This document shows positions 9,023 through 17,632 of a stretch of DNA of 64,000 nucleotides, one piece after another (positions within the stretch are counted from its first letter, which is position 1; each line of letters opens with the position of its first letter). The stretch lies in NCBI GenBank assembly GCA_020348925.1, contig CP070758.1, positions 4,374,301 to 4,438,300 on the forward strand, written 5' to 3'. The notes under the pieces were generated by a model. That model made no database searches and was not told the origin of the DNA. It saw only the letters and a program-made list of their open reading frames with translations. Made by a program: the position numbers and the translations under genes. The stretch comes from Gemmatimonadota bacterium. Lineage in GTDB: Bacteria > JBHIER01 > G020348925.

Positions 9023-10765
9023 ATGAAGTTGAAAGGCACCGTCATCTTAGGGGCCATCTTTGTCGGGCTGGCAGCCTATGTCTACTTCATTGAAATCAGG
9101 GGGACCGAGCGGAGAGAGCAGGCTGAAAGAGAAGCGGAGGCCGTTCTCTCCTTCACAAAGGAGGAGGTGGCGGAATTGAAGCTCACATTCCCCAACAGGA
9201 GAATTCAGTGCGTCAGAGATTCGGCGGACCTGTGGCGGCTCGTTGAACCGATTGAGACAGAGGGTTCCCGGGACGACATCGAGGGTATCCTGACATCCCT
9301 AAAAAACGCCACCATTCGTCGGACCATGGCCGATTCCGTTGACCGTCTCTCGGACTATGGTCTGGACGAGCCGCAGGTTACCGTGAGCATCAGACAGAAG
9401 AACGAAGGTTTCTGGAGTTCATTGAAACTGGGTGATAAAAATCCCACAGGTTCCTATGTGTATGTTCAAAAGGAGAATGACCCGACGGTCTTTCTCGTTT
9501 CGATAAGTCTCCTGAACGCTATAGATAAAAATCTCCAGGATCTTCGCTTTAAGAAAGTTCTTGAATTTGAGAGAGGGGAAGTGAACCGGTTGTCCTTGAC
9601 GCGATCAGGAGAAGAACTTGTTTGCTCAAAATTTCTTGATCAATGGATGCTGGAGAAACCCATCCAGGCCAGAGCTGAGGGTGATGAGATCGATGAGATT
9701 CTGAGGAAATTATATGACGCGGAAGTGCGTGAGTTTGTCGCCGAAGAGACTGAGGATACGGCCCTCTATGGTTTGGATCGACCCCTTCTGACGGTCGATC
9801 TCTCTGTGGGTGAAACCAGAGCCATCAAAAGGTTGATTGTCGGTACAAGCAAGGGAGAGACGTATTACGCCAGGGATGCCTCCCGTGATCCCGTCTTCAC
9901 CGTCGACTCCTCTCTGGTTTCAGCATTGGAGGTGGGCGTGTTCGATGTGAGGGACAAATCCATACTAACCTTCAAACCCTACCAAGTCCGGGAAATTCGA
10001 CTGCAGACCGAAAAGCTTACTCTTCGGTGTCTCAAAGATTCAACGGAAACGTGGCACATCATCGAGCCGATCCAGGTGAGGGCCGATGAATCGAAGATCA
10101 ACGACCTGCTGTGGGATCTGGAAGGGCTCGAAGCGGAAGAATTCGTGACGGACGCTCCCAAAGATTTGGACCCGTATGGTCTTGCCGAACCGAAATTTCA
10201 AATCCATGTGTGGTTGGAGACGGACAGTACCTTACTCTCCTGCGGGGAGAAGAGAGGTGATCAGGTCTACGTGAAAAGCAACACCGCACCGTCGATTTAT
10301 CTCGTCGATTCTGATGTTCTCGAACATGCAGAAAAGGAAGTGAGTGACTTTCGGGACTCCAAGATACTCAATTTCTATACGTATCAGGTGCGTGAGATTG
10401 AAATTGTTCACGCCGACGAAACCTCTCACTGGAAGAAGGACTCTAAGGGAGATTGGAAGGGGCTGAACGGACGATCTGTGACAAAGAGCGACATGAACGA
10501 GCTCTTGAACGATCTGCAGGGTTTGAAGGCCGTGGAGTTCGTGGATGAGGACCCACCAAACCTCACACACTATGGTTTGGCCCCACCGCGTTACAGTCTG
10601 ACTCTGACGTTTGAAGGGAAGCCGCCTCAGGTTTTATATGTGGGGGCAGAAAAGAGCGAAAAAGTGTATGTCAAGAATAAAGAAAGTGATTCGATTTTTA
10701 TGGTCGATCACAAGTCTATTGACAAGGTTAGATCCTTGTCGCAGGAGCAGGAAGAGGAGACTTGA
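9023..10765 (+). CDS. DUF4340 protein with four repeat units
   Basis: A 580-residue protein with one N-terminal membrane helix (about 5-24) and a long extracytoplasmic region. The DUF4340 element YGLxxP occurs four times (YGLDEP, YGLDRP, YGLAEP, YGLAPP) at roughly residues 112, 248, 382 and 515, spaced about 135 residues, so the protein is a tandem array of four units. Each unit also has a WxxxxPIxxxA-like segment. DUF4340 genes often follow GldG-type genes, but their function is unknown. It probably forms an elongated periplasmic structure attached to the ABC complex. It overlaps the next gene by four bases. Confidence 0.88.
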   Translation: MKLKGTVILGAIFVGLAAYVYFIEIRGTERREQAEREAEAVLSFTKEEVAELKLTFPNRRIQCVRDSADLWRLVEPIETEGSRDDIEGILTSLKNATIRRTMADSVDRLSDYGLDEPQVTVSIRQKNEGFWSSLKLGDKNPTGSYVYVQKENDPTVFLVSISLLNAIDKNLQDLRFKKVLEFERGEVNRLSLTRSGEELVCSKFLDQWMLEKPIQARAEGDEIDEILRKLYDAEVREFVAEETEDTALYGLDRPLLTVDLSVGETRAIKRLIVGTSKGETYYARDASRDPVFTVDSSLVSALEVGVFDVRDKSILTFKPYQVREIRLQTEKLTLRCLKDSTETWHIIEPIQVRADESKINDLLWDLEGLEAEEFVTDAPKDLDPYGLAEPKFQIHVWLETDSTLLSCGEKRGDQVYVKSNTAPSIYLVDSDVLEHAEKEVSDFRDSKILNFYTYQVREIEIVHADETSHWKKDSKGDWKGLNGRSVTKSDMNELLNDLQGLKAVEFVDEDPPNLTHYGLAPPRYSLTLTFEGKPPQVLYVGAEKSEKVYVKNKESDSIFMVDHKSIDKVRSLSQEQEEET

Positions 10766-11832
10766 TTTCCCTCAGGCTGCATAAACCGAGAAAAATGAAA
10801 CGAAGGCTAAAATTTTCAACATATCTCCTGGCTCTACTATGCTTCACGTCATTGGGGTACGCTCAGCAAGAGCGGATTTTAGTCGAATCATCGGTGGACC
10901 GATCCACAATCACGGTCGGTGATCCCATCACCTATACACTGAGCATCACAAGAGCGGAGAGTGTGAAGGTTGAACCGCCTGAGATGGGGATCAATCTCGG
11001 TCAGTTTGAGATTCGGGACTACGAGATTGTCGAGCCTCGAAAAACGCAGGCCGGCGGTTTGACTGAAAGCTACTCGTATGTTATCTCCGTCTACGATGTG
11101 GGCGAGTTCGAGATCCCGCCGGTAACGATTGCGTACACGGATGTGGACGATCGCAGACGAGAGATAAACTCCCAGGCGATCCGGATAACGGTCAACAGCG
11201 TCAAATCCAGCGAGGCTGAGGATATCATGGATATCAAGCCGCCAGTCGAGATTTCCGGGACAAGGAATATCTACCTGTGGGGCGCTGCTGCGCTGCTCCT
11301 GGCTCTGTGTGTTTTGATCGTTTTGGTCCTGTGGAGGCGAAAACGATCCCGGGCTGAGGTGAGAGAGGAGGAACTCGGACCGCCGCGACCCGCCCACGAG
11401 ATCGCCTACGAAGAACTGGAGCGTATCGAGGGCCTCAATCTCATAGAGCAAGGTCTGATCAAAGAATTCTATACCGAGGTCTCGGAAGTGATTCGGCGGT
11501 ATGTGGGCTATCGGTATTACATCATCACCATGGAACTTACGACCGCCGAGCTCGTCGATTCTATGAAGGAAGCGGAGATCCATGAGGGGCCTATCGAGAC
11601 GATTCGTTCCTTCCTGGAGGAGTGCGACCTCGTCAAGTTCGCGAAATTCATTCCTTCGAGAGAGAGGATGTCCGAGCTTATCCCGAGAGCGAGGGCTATT
11701 GTCGATGCGACAAAGGAGACATTATTGCCCACGATTCCTGAGAAAAAGGAGGAGATTGAGGATCAGAGACCTGAGACCGTGGAAACCGAACCTGTCGAGG
11801 CCGAGCCGGTAAGGAGTGAAAAGCAACCATGA
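10762..11832 (+). CDS. BatD-like membrane protein (second of three)
   Basis: A 356-residue protein with signal peptide, periplasmic beta domain (about 35-150), one membrane helix (about 173-190) and a cytoplasmic helical domain ending in EECDLVKFAKFIPS. The proposed start is TTG 10762, overlapping the previous stop as TTGA behind GAGGAG. ATG 10795 is an alternative that gives a cleaner signal peptide. The last 45 residues are rich in Glu, Pro and Val. It is a paralogue of the genes at 1274 and 14705 and overlaps batA by ATGA, indicating translational coupling. Confidence 0.82.
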   Translation: MISLRLHKPRKMKRRLKFSTYLLALLCFTSLGYAQQERILVESSVDRSTITVGDPITYTLSITRAESVKVEPPEMGINLGQFEIRDYEIVEPRKTQAGGLTESYSYVISVYDVGEFEIPPVTIAYTDVDDRRREINSQAIRITVNSVKSSEAEDIMDIKPPVEISGTRNIYLWGAAALLLALCVLIVLVLWRRKRSRAEVREEELGPPRPAHEIAYEELERIEGLNLIEQGLIKEFYTEVSEVIRRYVGYRYYIITMELTTAELVDSMKEAEIHEGPIETIRSFLEECDLVKFAKFIPSRERMSELIPRARAIVDATKETLLPTIPEKKEEIEDQRPETVETEPVEAEPVRSEKQP

Positions 11833-12818
11833 GATTCGCCAATACATATTTTTTCATCCTTTTGCTGGTCATACCGCTTATTATATACCGTTATTTCTAC
11901 GTGAAAAGGGTGAAGGTGGGCAGCATTCGGTTCTCCGATCTGGGGACCGTCAAGCGGCTCAGGCGTTCCTTCTCGTTGAGGTTGCGGCACAGTCTGATCT
12001 TCCTGCGCGTCCTCGTCATTGCCTTGCTCGTTCTGGCTATGGCCCGGCCCCAAGCAGGGGAGAAGGACGAAGAGATATTGACCGAAGGTGTTGATATCAT
12101 CCTGGCCATCGATGTCTCCAGCTCCATGAAGGCCGAGGACTTCAAGCCGAAGAACAGGCTTCATGTGGCCAAACAGGTCGTTGCAGAGTTTATCCGCGGG
12201 AGGAAGAACGATCGACTGGGCATGGTCGTCTTTGCCGCCAAGAGCTTCACTCAATGTCCTCTCACATTGGATTACGGCATCATTCTCAATTTTCTGGATC
12301 AGGTGGAAATCGGGATTATCGAGGACGGTACGGCCATCGGTATGGCCATTGCCACGTGCATCAACCGGTTACGAGATTCCGATGCCAAGAGCAAAGTGGT
12401 AATCCTGCTTACGGACGGGATCAACAATCGTGGTGAGATCGACCCGATCACGGCCGCCAAGACGGCCCAGGCCATGGACGTTAAGATCTACACCATTGGG
12501 GCGGGCAAACGTGGTAATGCTCTCTATCCTGTTGATGATCCCATCTTTGGCCGGCGCTACGTCCGCATGCCGGTTGAGATCGACGAGGAGACCCTCCAGG
12601 AGATCGCACGCTTGACTGATGCAAAGTACTATCGCGCCACAGACGGTCAAGCTCTGGCTCAAATTTACAAGGAAATCGGTGAAATGGAAAAGACGGAGAT
12701 CAAAACCAAGGAGTACGTCAGATATACGGAACTGTTCTGGTTCTTCCTCCTCCCGGCCATAGCCCTCCTTGGTTGTGAGATTGTTTTAGCCAATACACGT
12801 TTTCGAAAGATCCCGTGA
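11829..12818 (+). CDS. batA: BatA, von Willebrand A-domain membrane protein
   Basis: A 329-residue protein with two N-terminal membrane segments, a von Willebrand A domain with the MIDAS motif DVSSS (about residue 95-99), and a C-terminal helix (about 300-320). This is the BatA layout, in which the A domain binds metal and probably partner proteins in the periplasm. The start ATG overlaps the preceding stop. It lies seven bases before batB. Bat proteins were linked to aerotolerance in Bacteroides fragilis, but the mechanism is unproven. Confidence 0.92.
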   Translation: MRFANTYFFILLLVIPLIIYRYFYVKRVKVGSIRFSDLGTVKRLRRSFSLRLRHSLIFLRVLVIALLVLAMARPQAGEKDEEILTEGVDIILAIDVSSSMKAEDFKPKNRLHVAKQVVAEFIRGRKNDRLGMVVFAAKSFTQCPLTLDYGIILNFLDQVEIGIIEDGTAIGMAIATCINRLRDSDAKSKVVILLTDGINNRGEIDPITAAKTAQAMDVKIYTIGAGKRGNALYPVDDPIFGRRYVRMPVEIDEETLQEIARLTDAKYYRATDGQALAQIYKEIGEMEKTEIKTKEYVRYTELFWFFLLPAIALLGCEIVLANTRFRKIP

Positions 12819-12825
12819 GGTTTAG

Positions 12826-13854
12826 ATGCGTTTTGCTTACTCACAGTACCTGAATTTGCTGCTTCTTCTCCCAATCTTCGTGGCATTTTACATTGTCGTT
12901 TTCAAGCAGAAACGGAAAGCATTGGAGCGCTTCGGCAACCTCGATCTCGTCACCAAGATGACGGCCTCGGTGAGCAGAAAAAGACAGGTGTTTAAAGTCT
13001 TTCTTATTTTAGTCAGTCTCTTCTTTCTCGTCCTGACCTTTGCCCGTCCCCAGTTCGGAGAGCGCTTGCAGATCATGAAGCGCCAGGGTATCGATCTCAT
13101 GATTGCCCTCGATACATCCCTCAGCATGCTGGCCGAGGACATCAAGCCCAACCGGATGGAGCGGGCCAAACATGAGATCGCCAGTCTTATCGACAAGCTG
13201 CGGGGTGATCGGGTTGGGATCTTGGCCTTTGCCGGGGACGGCTTCGTCCAATGTCCGCTGACGACTGACTATGGTGCGGCGAAGATGTTTCTCGATGCCA
13301 TGGACACGGATATGATTCCGGAACCCGGAACGGCCATCGGCACAGCCATTGAAAAGGCCCTCGAGGCCTTTGTCAAGCAGGAGCGAAAGCACAAGGTTCT
13401 TCTCCTTCTCACGGACGGCGAGGATCATGTCAGCGATCCCATCGGCGCAGCCAAGAAGGCTGCGGAGCAGGGCGTCCGCATCTACCCCATAGGTCTCGGC
13501 ACTCGCAAGGGGGAGCCTATTCCCATTCGGGACTCTCGAGGCAATGTGGAGGAGTACAAGCGGGATCGGAAGGGAGAGGTCGTGATGACGAAGCTGGACG
13601 AGTCGACATTACAGAAAATAGCGCTCCAGACCGATGGCAAATATTATCGCTCCACCATGGGCGAGGGTGAGCTGGATAAAATCTACGAGGACATCTCGAA
13701 GCTCGAAAAGAAGGAGTTCGAGGCAAAGGAGTTTACTCAATATGAAGATCGCTATCAATACTTTCTCATCTTTGCCATCGTTCTGTTGAGTTTGGAGGCT
13801 ATTCTCACGGATCGGAGGAGAGTAAAAAAAGAATGGGGAGGACGGTTTGAATAG
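12826..13854 (+). CDS. batB: BatB, von Willebrand A-domain membrane protein
   Basis: A 342-residue paralogue of BatA with two N-terminal membrane segments, a von Willebrand A domain with the MIDAS motif DTSLS (about residue 92-96) and a C-terminal helix. It differs from BatA by an insert with RDSRGNVEEYKRDRKGE before the last part of the A domain. The insert and the order after batA identify it as BatB. It overlaps the start of batC by eight bases. Confidence 0.92.
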   Translation: MRFAYSQYLNLLLLLPIFVAFYIVVFKQKRKALERFGNLDLVTKMTASVSRKRQVFKVFLILVSLFFLVLTFARPQFGERLQIMKRQGIDLMIALDTSLSMLAEDIKPNRMERAKHEIASLIDKLRGDRVGILAFAGDGFVQCPLTTDYGAAKMFLDAMDTDMIPEPGTAIGTAIEKALEAFVKQERKHKVLLLLTDGEDHVSDPIGAAKKAAEQGVRIYPIGLGTRKGEPIPIRDSRGNVEEYKRDRKGEVVMTKLDESTLQKIALQTDGKYYRSTMGEGELDKIYEDISKLEKKEFEAKEFTQYEDRYQYFLIFAIVLLSLEAILTDRRRVKKEWGGRFE

Positions 13855-14632
13855 AACCATGTTACATGTTTCGTGTTCCTCGATCGGAACACTATGTGCC
13901 CAGATCCTTTTTTTTCTGCTGATTGCCCATGGGGTTTCGGCTGATGAGGTCGTAAAGAAAAACAGGGAAGGGATCGAGTTCTTCACCCAGGAGAAATATG
14001 AAGAAGCATTGGGAGCCTATCGCGACGCTCAATTGGAAGTACCGGAATCTCCTGAGCTCCATTTCAACATCGGCGATGTCCTGTATAAGCAGAAAAAGTA
14101 CGAAGAGGCTCAAGAGGAATACTTGAAAGCACTCCTGACAGAGGATGCCCTGCTGCAATCGCAAGTCTTTTATAATATAGGCAATTGTCAATTTCGATTG
14201 AATAAGCTGGTTGAGTCCATCGATTCCTACAAGAAAACCCTCGAAATCAATCCGGACGATATGGATGCCAAACACAATCTGGAGTTCGTCCGGAATAAGT
14301 TGAAGGAGATGGCCGAGCAACAGCAGCAACAGGCCCAGCAGCAGCAACAACAACAGCAAGGGGATGAGCAACAGCAACAGGAGCAACAGAACCAGCAGCA
14401 GCAGCAACAGGAAGGGCAGGAGCAACAAGAACAACAGCAACAACTGGGAGAGGAGCAACAGGAGGAGGGAGAAGAACAACAGCAGCAGCAAGCCCAAAAA
14501 ATTGAGGGTGAGATGACCGAGGAAGAAGCCCAGCGTATCCTGGATGCCCTCAAGGATGATGAGGAGGAGGTACAGAAAGAGATTCGGAGAAAGCAGAGCT
14601 CCGGGAAGAAACGAGTGGAGAAGGACTGGTGA
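13847..14632 (+). CDS. batC: BatC, TPR protein with a glutamine-rich tail
   Basis: A 261-residue exported protein with a signal peptide, about three TPR units (about 35-140), then a low-complexity Gln/Glu block (about 155-225) and a basic end (RRKQSSGKKRVEKDW). The TTG at 13847 is preferred because GGGGAGGA lies five bases upstream and it overlaps batB; ATG 13859 is the alternative. BatC proteins with TPR and acidic/Gln-rich tails are usual in this operon. The CAA/CAG run at about 14310-14490 is prone to slippage and may vary between strains. Confidence 0.88.
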   Translation: MNRTMLHVSCSSIGTLCAQILFFLLIAHGVSADEVVKKNREGIEFFTQEKYEEALGAYRDAQLEVPESPELHFNIGDVLYKQKKYEEAQEEYLKALLTEDALLQSQVFYNIGNCQFRLNKLVESIDSYKKTLEINPDDMDAKHNLEFVRNKLKEMAEQQQQQAQQQQQQQQGDEQQQQEQQNQQQQQQEGQEQQEQQQQLGEEQQEEGEEQQQQQAQKIEGEMTEEEAQRILDALKDDEEEVQKEIRRKQSSGKKRVEKDW

Positions 14633-14704
14633 GTCGGTTAGACGAATACGTTTTTGGGGTTTTTCACTTTTCGATTATTAGATATTTTGACTCTTAAGAT
14701 TCTG

Positions 14705-16528
14705 ATGAAGCGAACATTACTAACATTGTTGTCCATACACTTGTTGACCGTATCAATCGTATTTGGAGAGGATCTCTCGCTGACGGCTTCCGTCGACAGA
14801 ACGAGAGTGGGCGTTGAGGACCAGTTGATTCTGACCATTTCCGCCAGCGGAAGTGGTTTTGATCAGTTATCCGAACCTGAGCTTCCAGCAATGGATAATT
14901 TCGTAATCGTCGGCTCTCACGAATCCAGTTCCTCCCAGTTCAGCATAGTCAACGGCAAGGTTTCCTCGACGAAAACGATAGATTTTATCTATTATCTTTC
15001 ACCTCGCCAGCCCGGAACATGGAAGATCGGTTCGGCAAAGCTCAAGTACAAGGGCAAGATATACACCACCGAGAGGATTGATATCGAGGTTGTGACAGGT
15101 TCTGTCCAGCAGAGGCGCCAGACCAGGCAACAACCAACATGTCGATCACCCCGGTCACAGCAGGGACAGAAGGTTGACATAAGTGGCAAACTCTTTGTCA
15201 AGGCAATCGTTGAAAAAGAAGAGGCCTTTGTCGGCGAACAGATCACTGTGACTTTCAATCTCTATAAGCGTATCGGACTGTCTGACGTCAGCTATCAAAG
15301 TATACCTTCCTTCACAAACTTTTGGGTGGAGAACCTCTACGATGCAAAACAGCTCAAGTTTAATGCCGAAGTCGTCCAAGGCGTTCGCTATGATGTGGCA
15401 ACCTTAAAGAGATTGGCCCTGTTCCCAACCACAGATGGGACCTTCACCGTAGAGCCTCTGTCCCTCTCGTGTGAGGTGCAGGTGCGAAGCCACGACATCT
15501 TTAACCGTTTCTTCGGTCGAGCACAACCGGTCACGATCAAGACCGATCCCATATCCATAACAGTCCAACCTCTCCCCCCAGATCCCCCTCCCGGTTTCGC
15601 AGGGGCAGTCGGAGATTTCAACATCTCAGCTTCGGTGGACAAAATTCAGGTGAAGGCCAACCAGCCCATAACCCTGATTGTGCGGATTTCAGGTACAGGA
15701 AATATCAGGACGTTGCCCAATCCAACATTGCCTCCGTTATCGGACTTCAAAAGATTCGATTCCGAAAGTACCGAGAACACCTCATCCACCCAGAACATAC
15801 TGAAGGGCTCGAAAACATTTAAATACGTTCTTATTCCGAGAGCGGAGGGCAAATACACGATCGATCCTGTTTCTCTCACCTTTTTTGATCCGAAGGCGAA
15901 GAGTTATCGATCCGTCAAAACACGTCCTCTAACAATAATAGCCACTCCCGGGGAAGCCGAAGAGGAGCCGGTCGCCTACGGTTTGTCCAGATCCGAGATT
16001 GAGGTTGTGGGAACGGACATTCGTTACATCAAACCCAACATGGCAAGTCTCGAGAATCAGGGAAGATTCCTGTATCAGAGTACGTGGTTTCAACTCATAC
16101 AGCTAATGCCACTCTTTGCAATTGCCCTTGCACTCATCTACAGAAGGCACGCGGATCGCATCAACCAGGATGTCCGGTACGCTCGGTTGCGTCGGGCACA
16201 TCGCAGGGCTCAGCAGCGTTTGAAGGAGGCCAGCGGTCTCATAGAGAAAGAGTCTCCGGAGGCGTTCTACGCTTGTGTGTCAAAAGCTGTGACTGATTAT
16301 GTTGGCGATAAGCTCAATATCTCAGCCACAGGAACTACGACGGACCAGATTGCCGAGGAGCTGGAAAAGAAGGGTGTGTCCGAAGAGGTGAAGCAGGGGT
16401 TGATCTCATGTCTCAAAGAGTGCGATTTCTACCGGTTCGCCCCTTCGGATCGCTCGGTGAACGACATCCGCGAAGTGCTGAATTCGGCCCAAACAGTGAT
16501 CAAGATGATGGAAAAAGAGAAGGTCTAA
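14705..16528 (+). CDS. batD: BatD (third and longest BatD-type protein)
   Basis: A 607-residue BatD with signal peptide (MKRTLLTLLSIHLLTVSIVF), several beta-sandwich domains (about 25-430), one membrane helix (about 468-487) and a cytoplasmic helical domain ending in KECDFYRFAPSDRS. The length is typical of true BatD. ATG 14705 is chosen over a TTG at 14654 because it begins the signal peptide. The leader (14633-14704) has a T-rich stretch but no clear terminator. The stop overlaps the batE start (TAATG). Confidence 0.9.
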   Translation: MKRTLLTLLSIHLLTVSIVFGEDLSLTASVDRTRVGVEDQLILTISASGSGFDQLSEPELPAMDNFVIVGSHESSSSQFSIVNGKVSSTKTIDFIYYLSPRQPGTWKIGSAKLKYKGKIYTTERIDIEVVTGSVQQRRQTRQQPTCRSPRSQQGQKVDISGKLFVKAIVEKEEAFVGEQITVTFNLYKRIGLSDVSYQSIPSFTNFWVENLYDAKQLKFNAEVVQGVRYDVATLKRLALFPTTDGTFTVEPLSLSCEVQVRSHDIFNRFFGRAQPVTIKTDPISITVQPLPPDPPPGFAGAVGDFNISASVDKIQVKANQPITLIVRISGTGNIRTLPNPTLPPLSDFKRFDSESTENTSSTQNILKGSKTFKYVLIPRAEGKYTIDPVSLTFFDPKAKSYRSVKTRPLTIIATPGEAEEEPVAYGLSRSEIEVVGTDIRYIKPNMASLENQGRFLYQSTWFQLIQLMPLFAIALALIYRRHADRINQDVRYARLRRAHRRAQQRLKEASGLIEKESPEAFYACVSKAVTDYVGDKLNISATGTTTDQIAEELEKKGVSEEVKQGLISCLKECDFYRFAPSDRSVNDIREVLNSAQTVIKMMEKEKV

Positions 16529-17355
16529 TGGAGACGACGAAGACGGTGCACCTTTATTCCATACCTCTCCGAAAGAATATCGTATCTCTCCTCTTCATCA
16601 ATACTCTCTTCACATTTGTAACCATCCTCATTTCCCTCAATTCCACCTATGCCGAAACGGCGGCTACCCGGTTATTCAACAAGGCCAATCAACTCTATGA
16701 GGAGGGAAAGTACGAGGAGGCTATTGTCGAATACGAGCGGATCACTGGGTCAGGCATAGAGAATGGGTATGTCTATTACAACCTCGGTAATGCTTATTTT
16801 AACAATAAGCAGTTGGGACGGGCCATTCTCTCTTTCGAGCGGGCCAGGCGGCTCCTGCCCAGGGATGAGGACATCAAAGCCAACCTGGAGCACGTCAAAC
16901 TGTTGACAGTGGACAAGATTGAGACGCCCAAGCCGGGCTGGATCGCACAACTCATCATAGGTCTTCACAATCTCTTCAGCCTCGTGGAGGTCACCGTCAT
17001 CGTCTGGATTCTATACATAACTCTCTGTCTCATGATCGTCCTTTTCATCTTGTCACAAAGCCCCAGAATGAGAAGCACACTACTTCACACAGGGGCTGTA
17101 GCTCTTGCCTTGCTTATTCTGACCGGTGGTTCTCTTTTCTTCAAGGTACGAGCAGCCGAGTCAACGGAGATTGCGGTTGTTATGGCCCCCAAGGTTGATG
17201 CGCGGAGCGGACCTGGGGACGAGTACACCAAGATGTTTACGCTTCATGAGGGGACCAAAGTGAAAATCCGGCAGAGCCGTGAGGGCTGGCATCTCATCAG
17301 CATCCCCGGCGGGACGGGCGGGTGGATCGAGGCGGAGACGGTTGAGAGGATTTAA
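16528..17355 (+). CDS. batE: BatE, TPR and SH3-like domain membrane protein
   Basis: A 275-residue protein with signal peptide, a TPR pair (about 43-110), two membrane helices (about 150-172 and 186-206) and a C-terminal bacterial SH3 domain (KVDARSGPGDEYTKMFTLHE, ending GGWIEAETVERI). This TPR-TM-SH3 design is the hallmark of BatE. The ATG shares its A with the batD stop. It is the last gene of the plus-strand unit. The SH3 domain may bind peptidoglycan or a partner peptide; this is inference. Confidence 0.9.
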   Translation: METTKTVHLYSIPLRKNIVSLLFINTLFTFVTILISLNSTYAETAATRLFNKANQLYEEGKYEEAIVEYERITGSGIENGYVYYNLGNAYFNNKQLGRAILSFERARRLLPRDEDIKANLEHVKLLTVDKIETPKPGWIAQLIIGLHNLFSLVEVTVIVWILYITLCLMIVLFILSQSPRMRSTLLHTGAVALALLILTGGSLFFKVRAAESTEIAVVMAPKVDARSGPGDEYTKMFTLHEGTKVKIRQSREGWHLISIPGGTGGWIEAETVERI

Positions 17356-17632
17356 TCTTTACGGTATAATTTTGATTCTCCAGTCATCTTCGAATATTTT
17401 TTACTCATCCCTCAATACGATCCTGATATCTCATGCTGTCATTGCGAGCCCTGAATCGCATTTGATTCGTGTTGAATCCTGACCTCAATTATTCAGGGCG
17501 TGGCAATCTCCAATTCATAAAAATATCTTTCTCTCGCTCCCAAACTCACATTTGGGGAACGGACGTTGACCAGGAAACTCCGTTTCCCGATATCTTTTTG
17601 TTTCTAAATTCCACAAATAATGTGATGTTGTA
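17356..17632. other. Convergent intergenic region with a dispersed repeat
   Basis: This AT-rich gap lies between the convergent batE and DUF819 genes. It holds copy 1 of the dispersed repeat listed separately. No clear terminator hairpin with a T-tract is visible for either gene. Confidence 0.5.
17437..17592. repeat. Dispersed intergenic repeat, copy 1
   Basis: This copy contains CTGTCATTGCGAG, then GGCGTGGCAATCTC, then TCGCTCCCAAACT...TTTGGGGAACGGA, then GGAAACTCCGTTTCCCG. The same ordered blocks occur in copies 2 and 3. Within it, GGAAACTCCGTTTCC is a self-complementary hairpin. The mobilising enzyme is not visible. Confidence 0.7.

Noticed and set aside
14310-14490. Triplet repeat tract considered as a CRISPR-like or tandem array
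   Set aside because: It encodes glutamine in frame, has no regular spacers, and no cas gene is nearby.
13892-14553. Long leucine-rich or Cys/Ser-rich minus-strand frames opposite batC
   Set aside because: They are the complement of the CAA/CAG tract in batC and have no ribosome site or homology.
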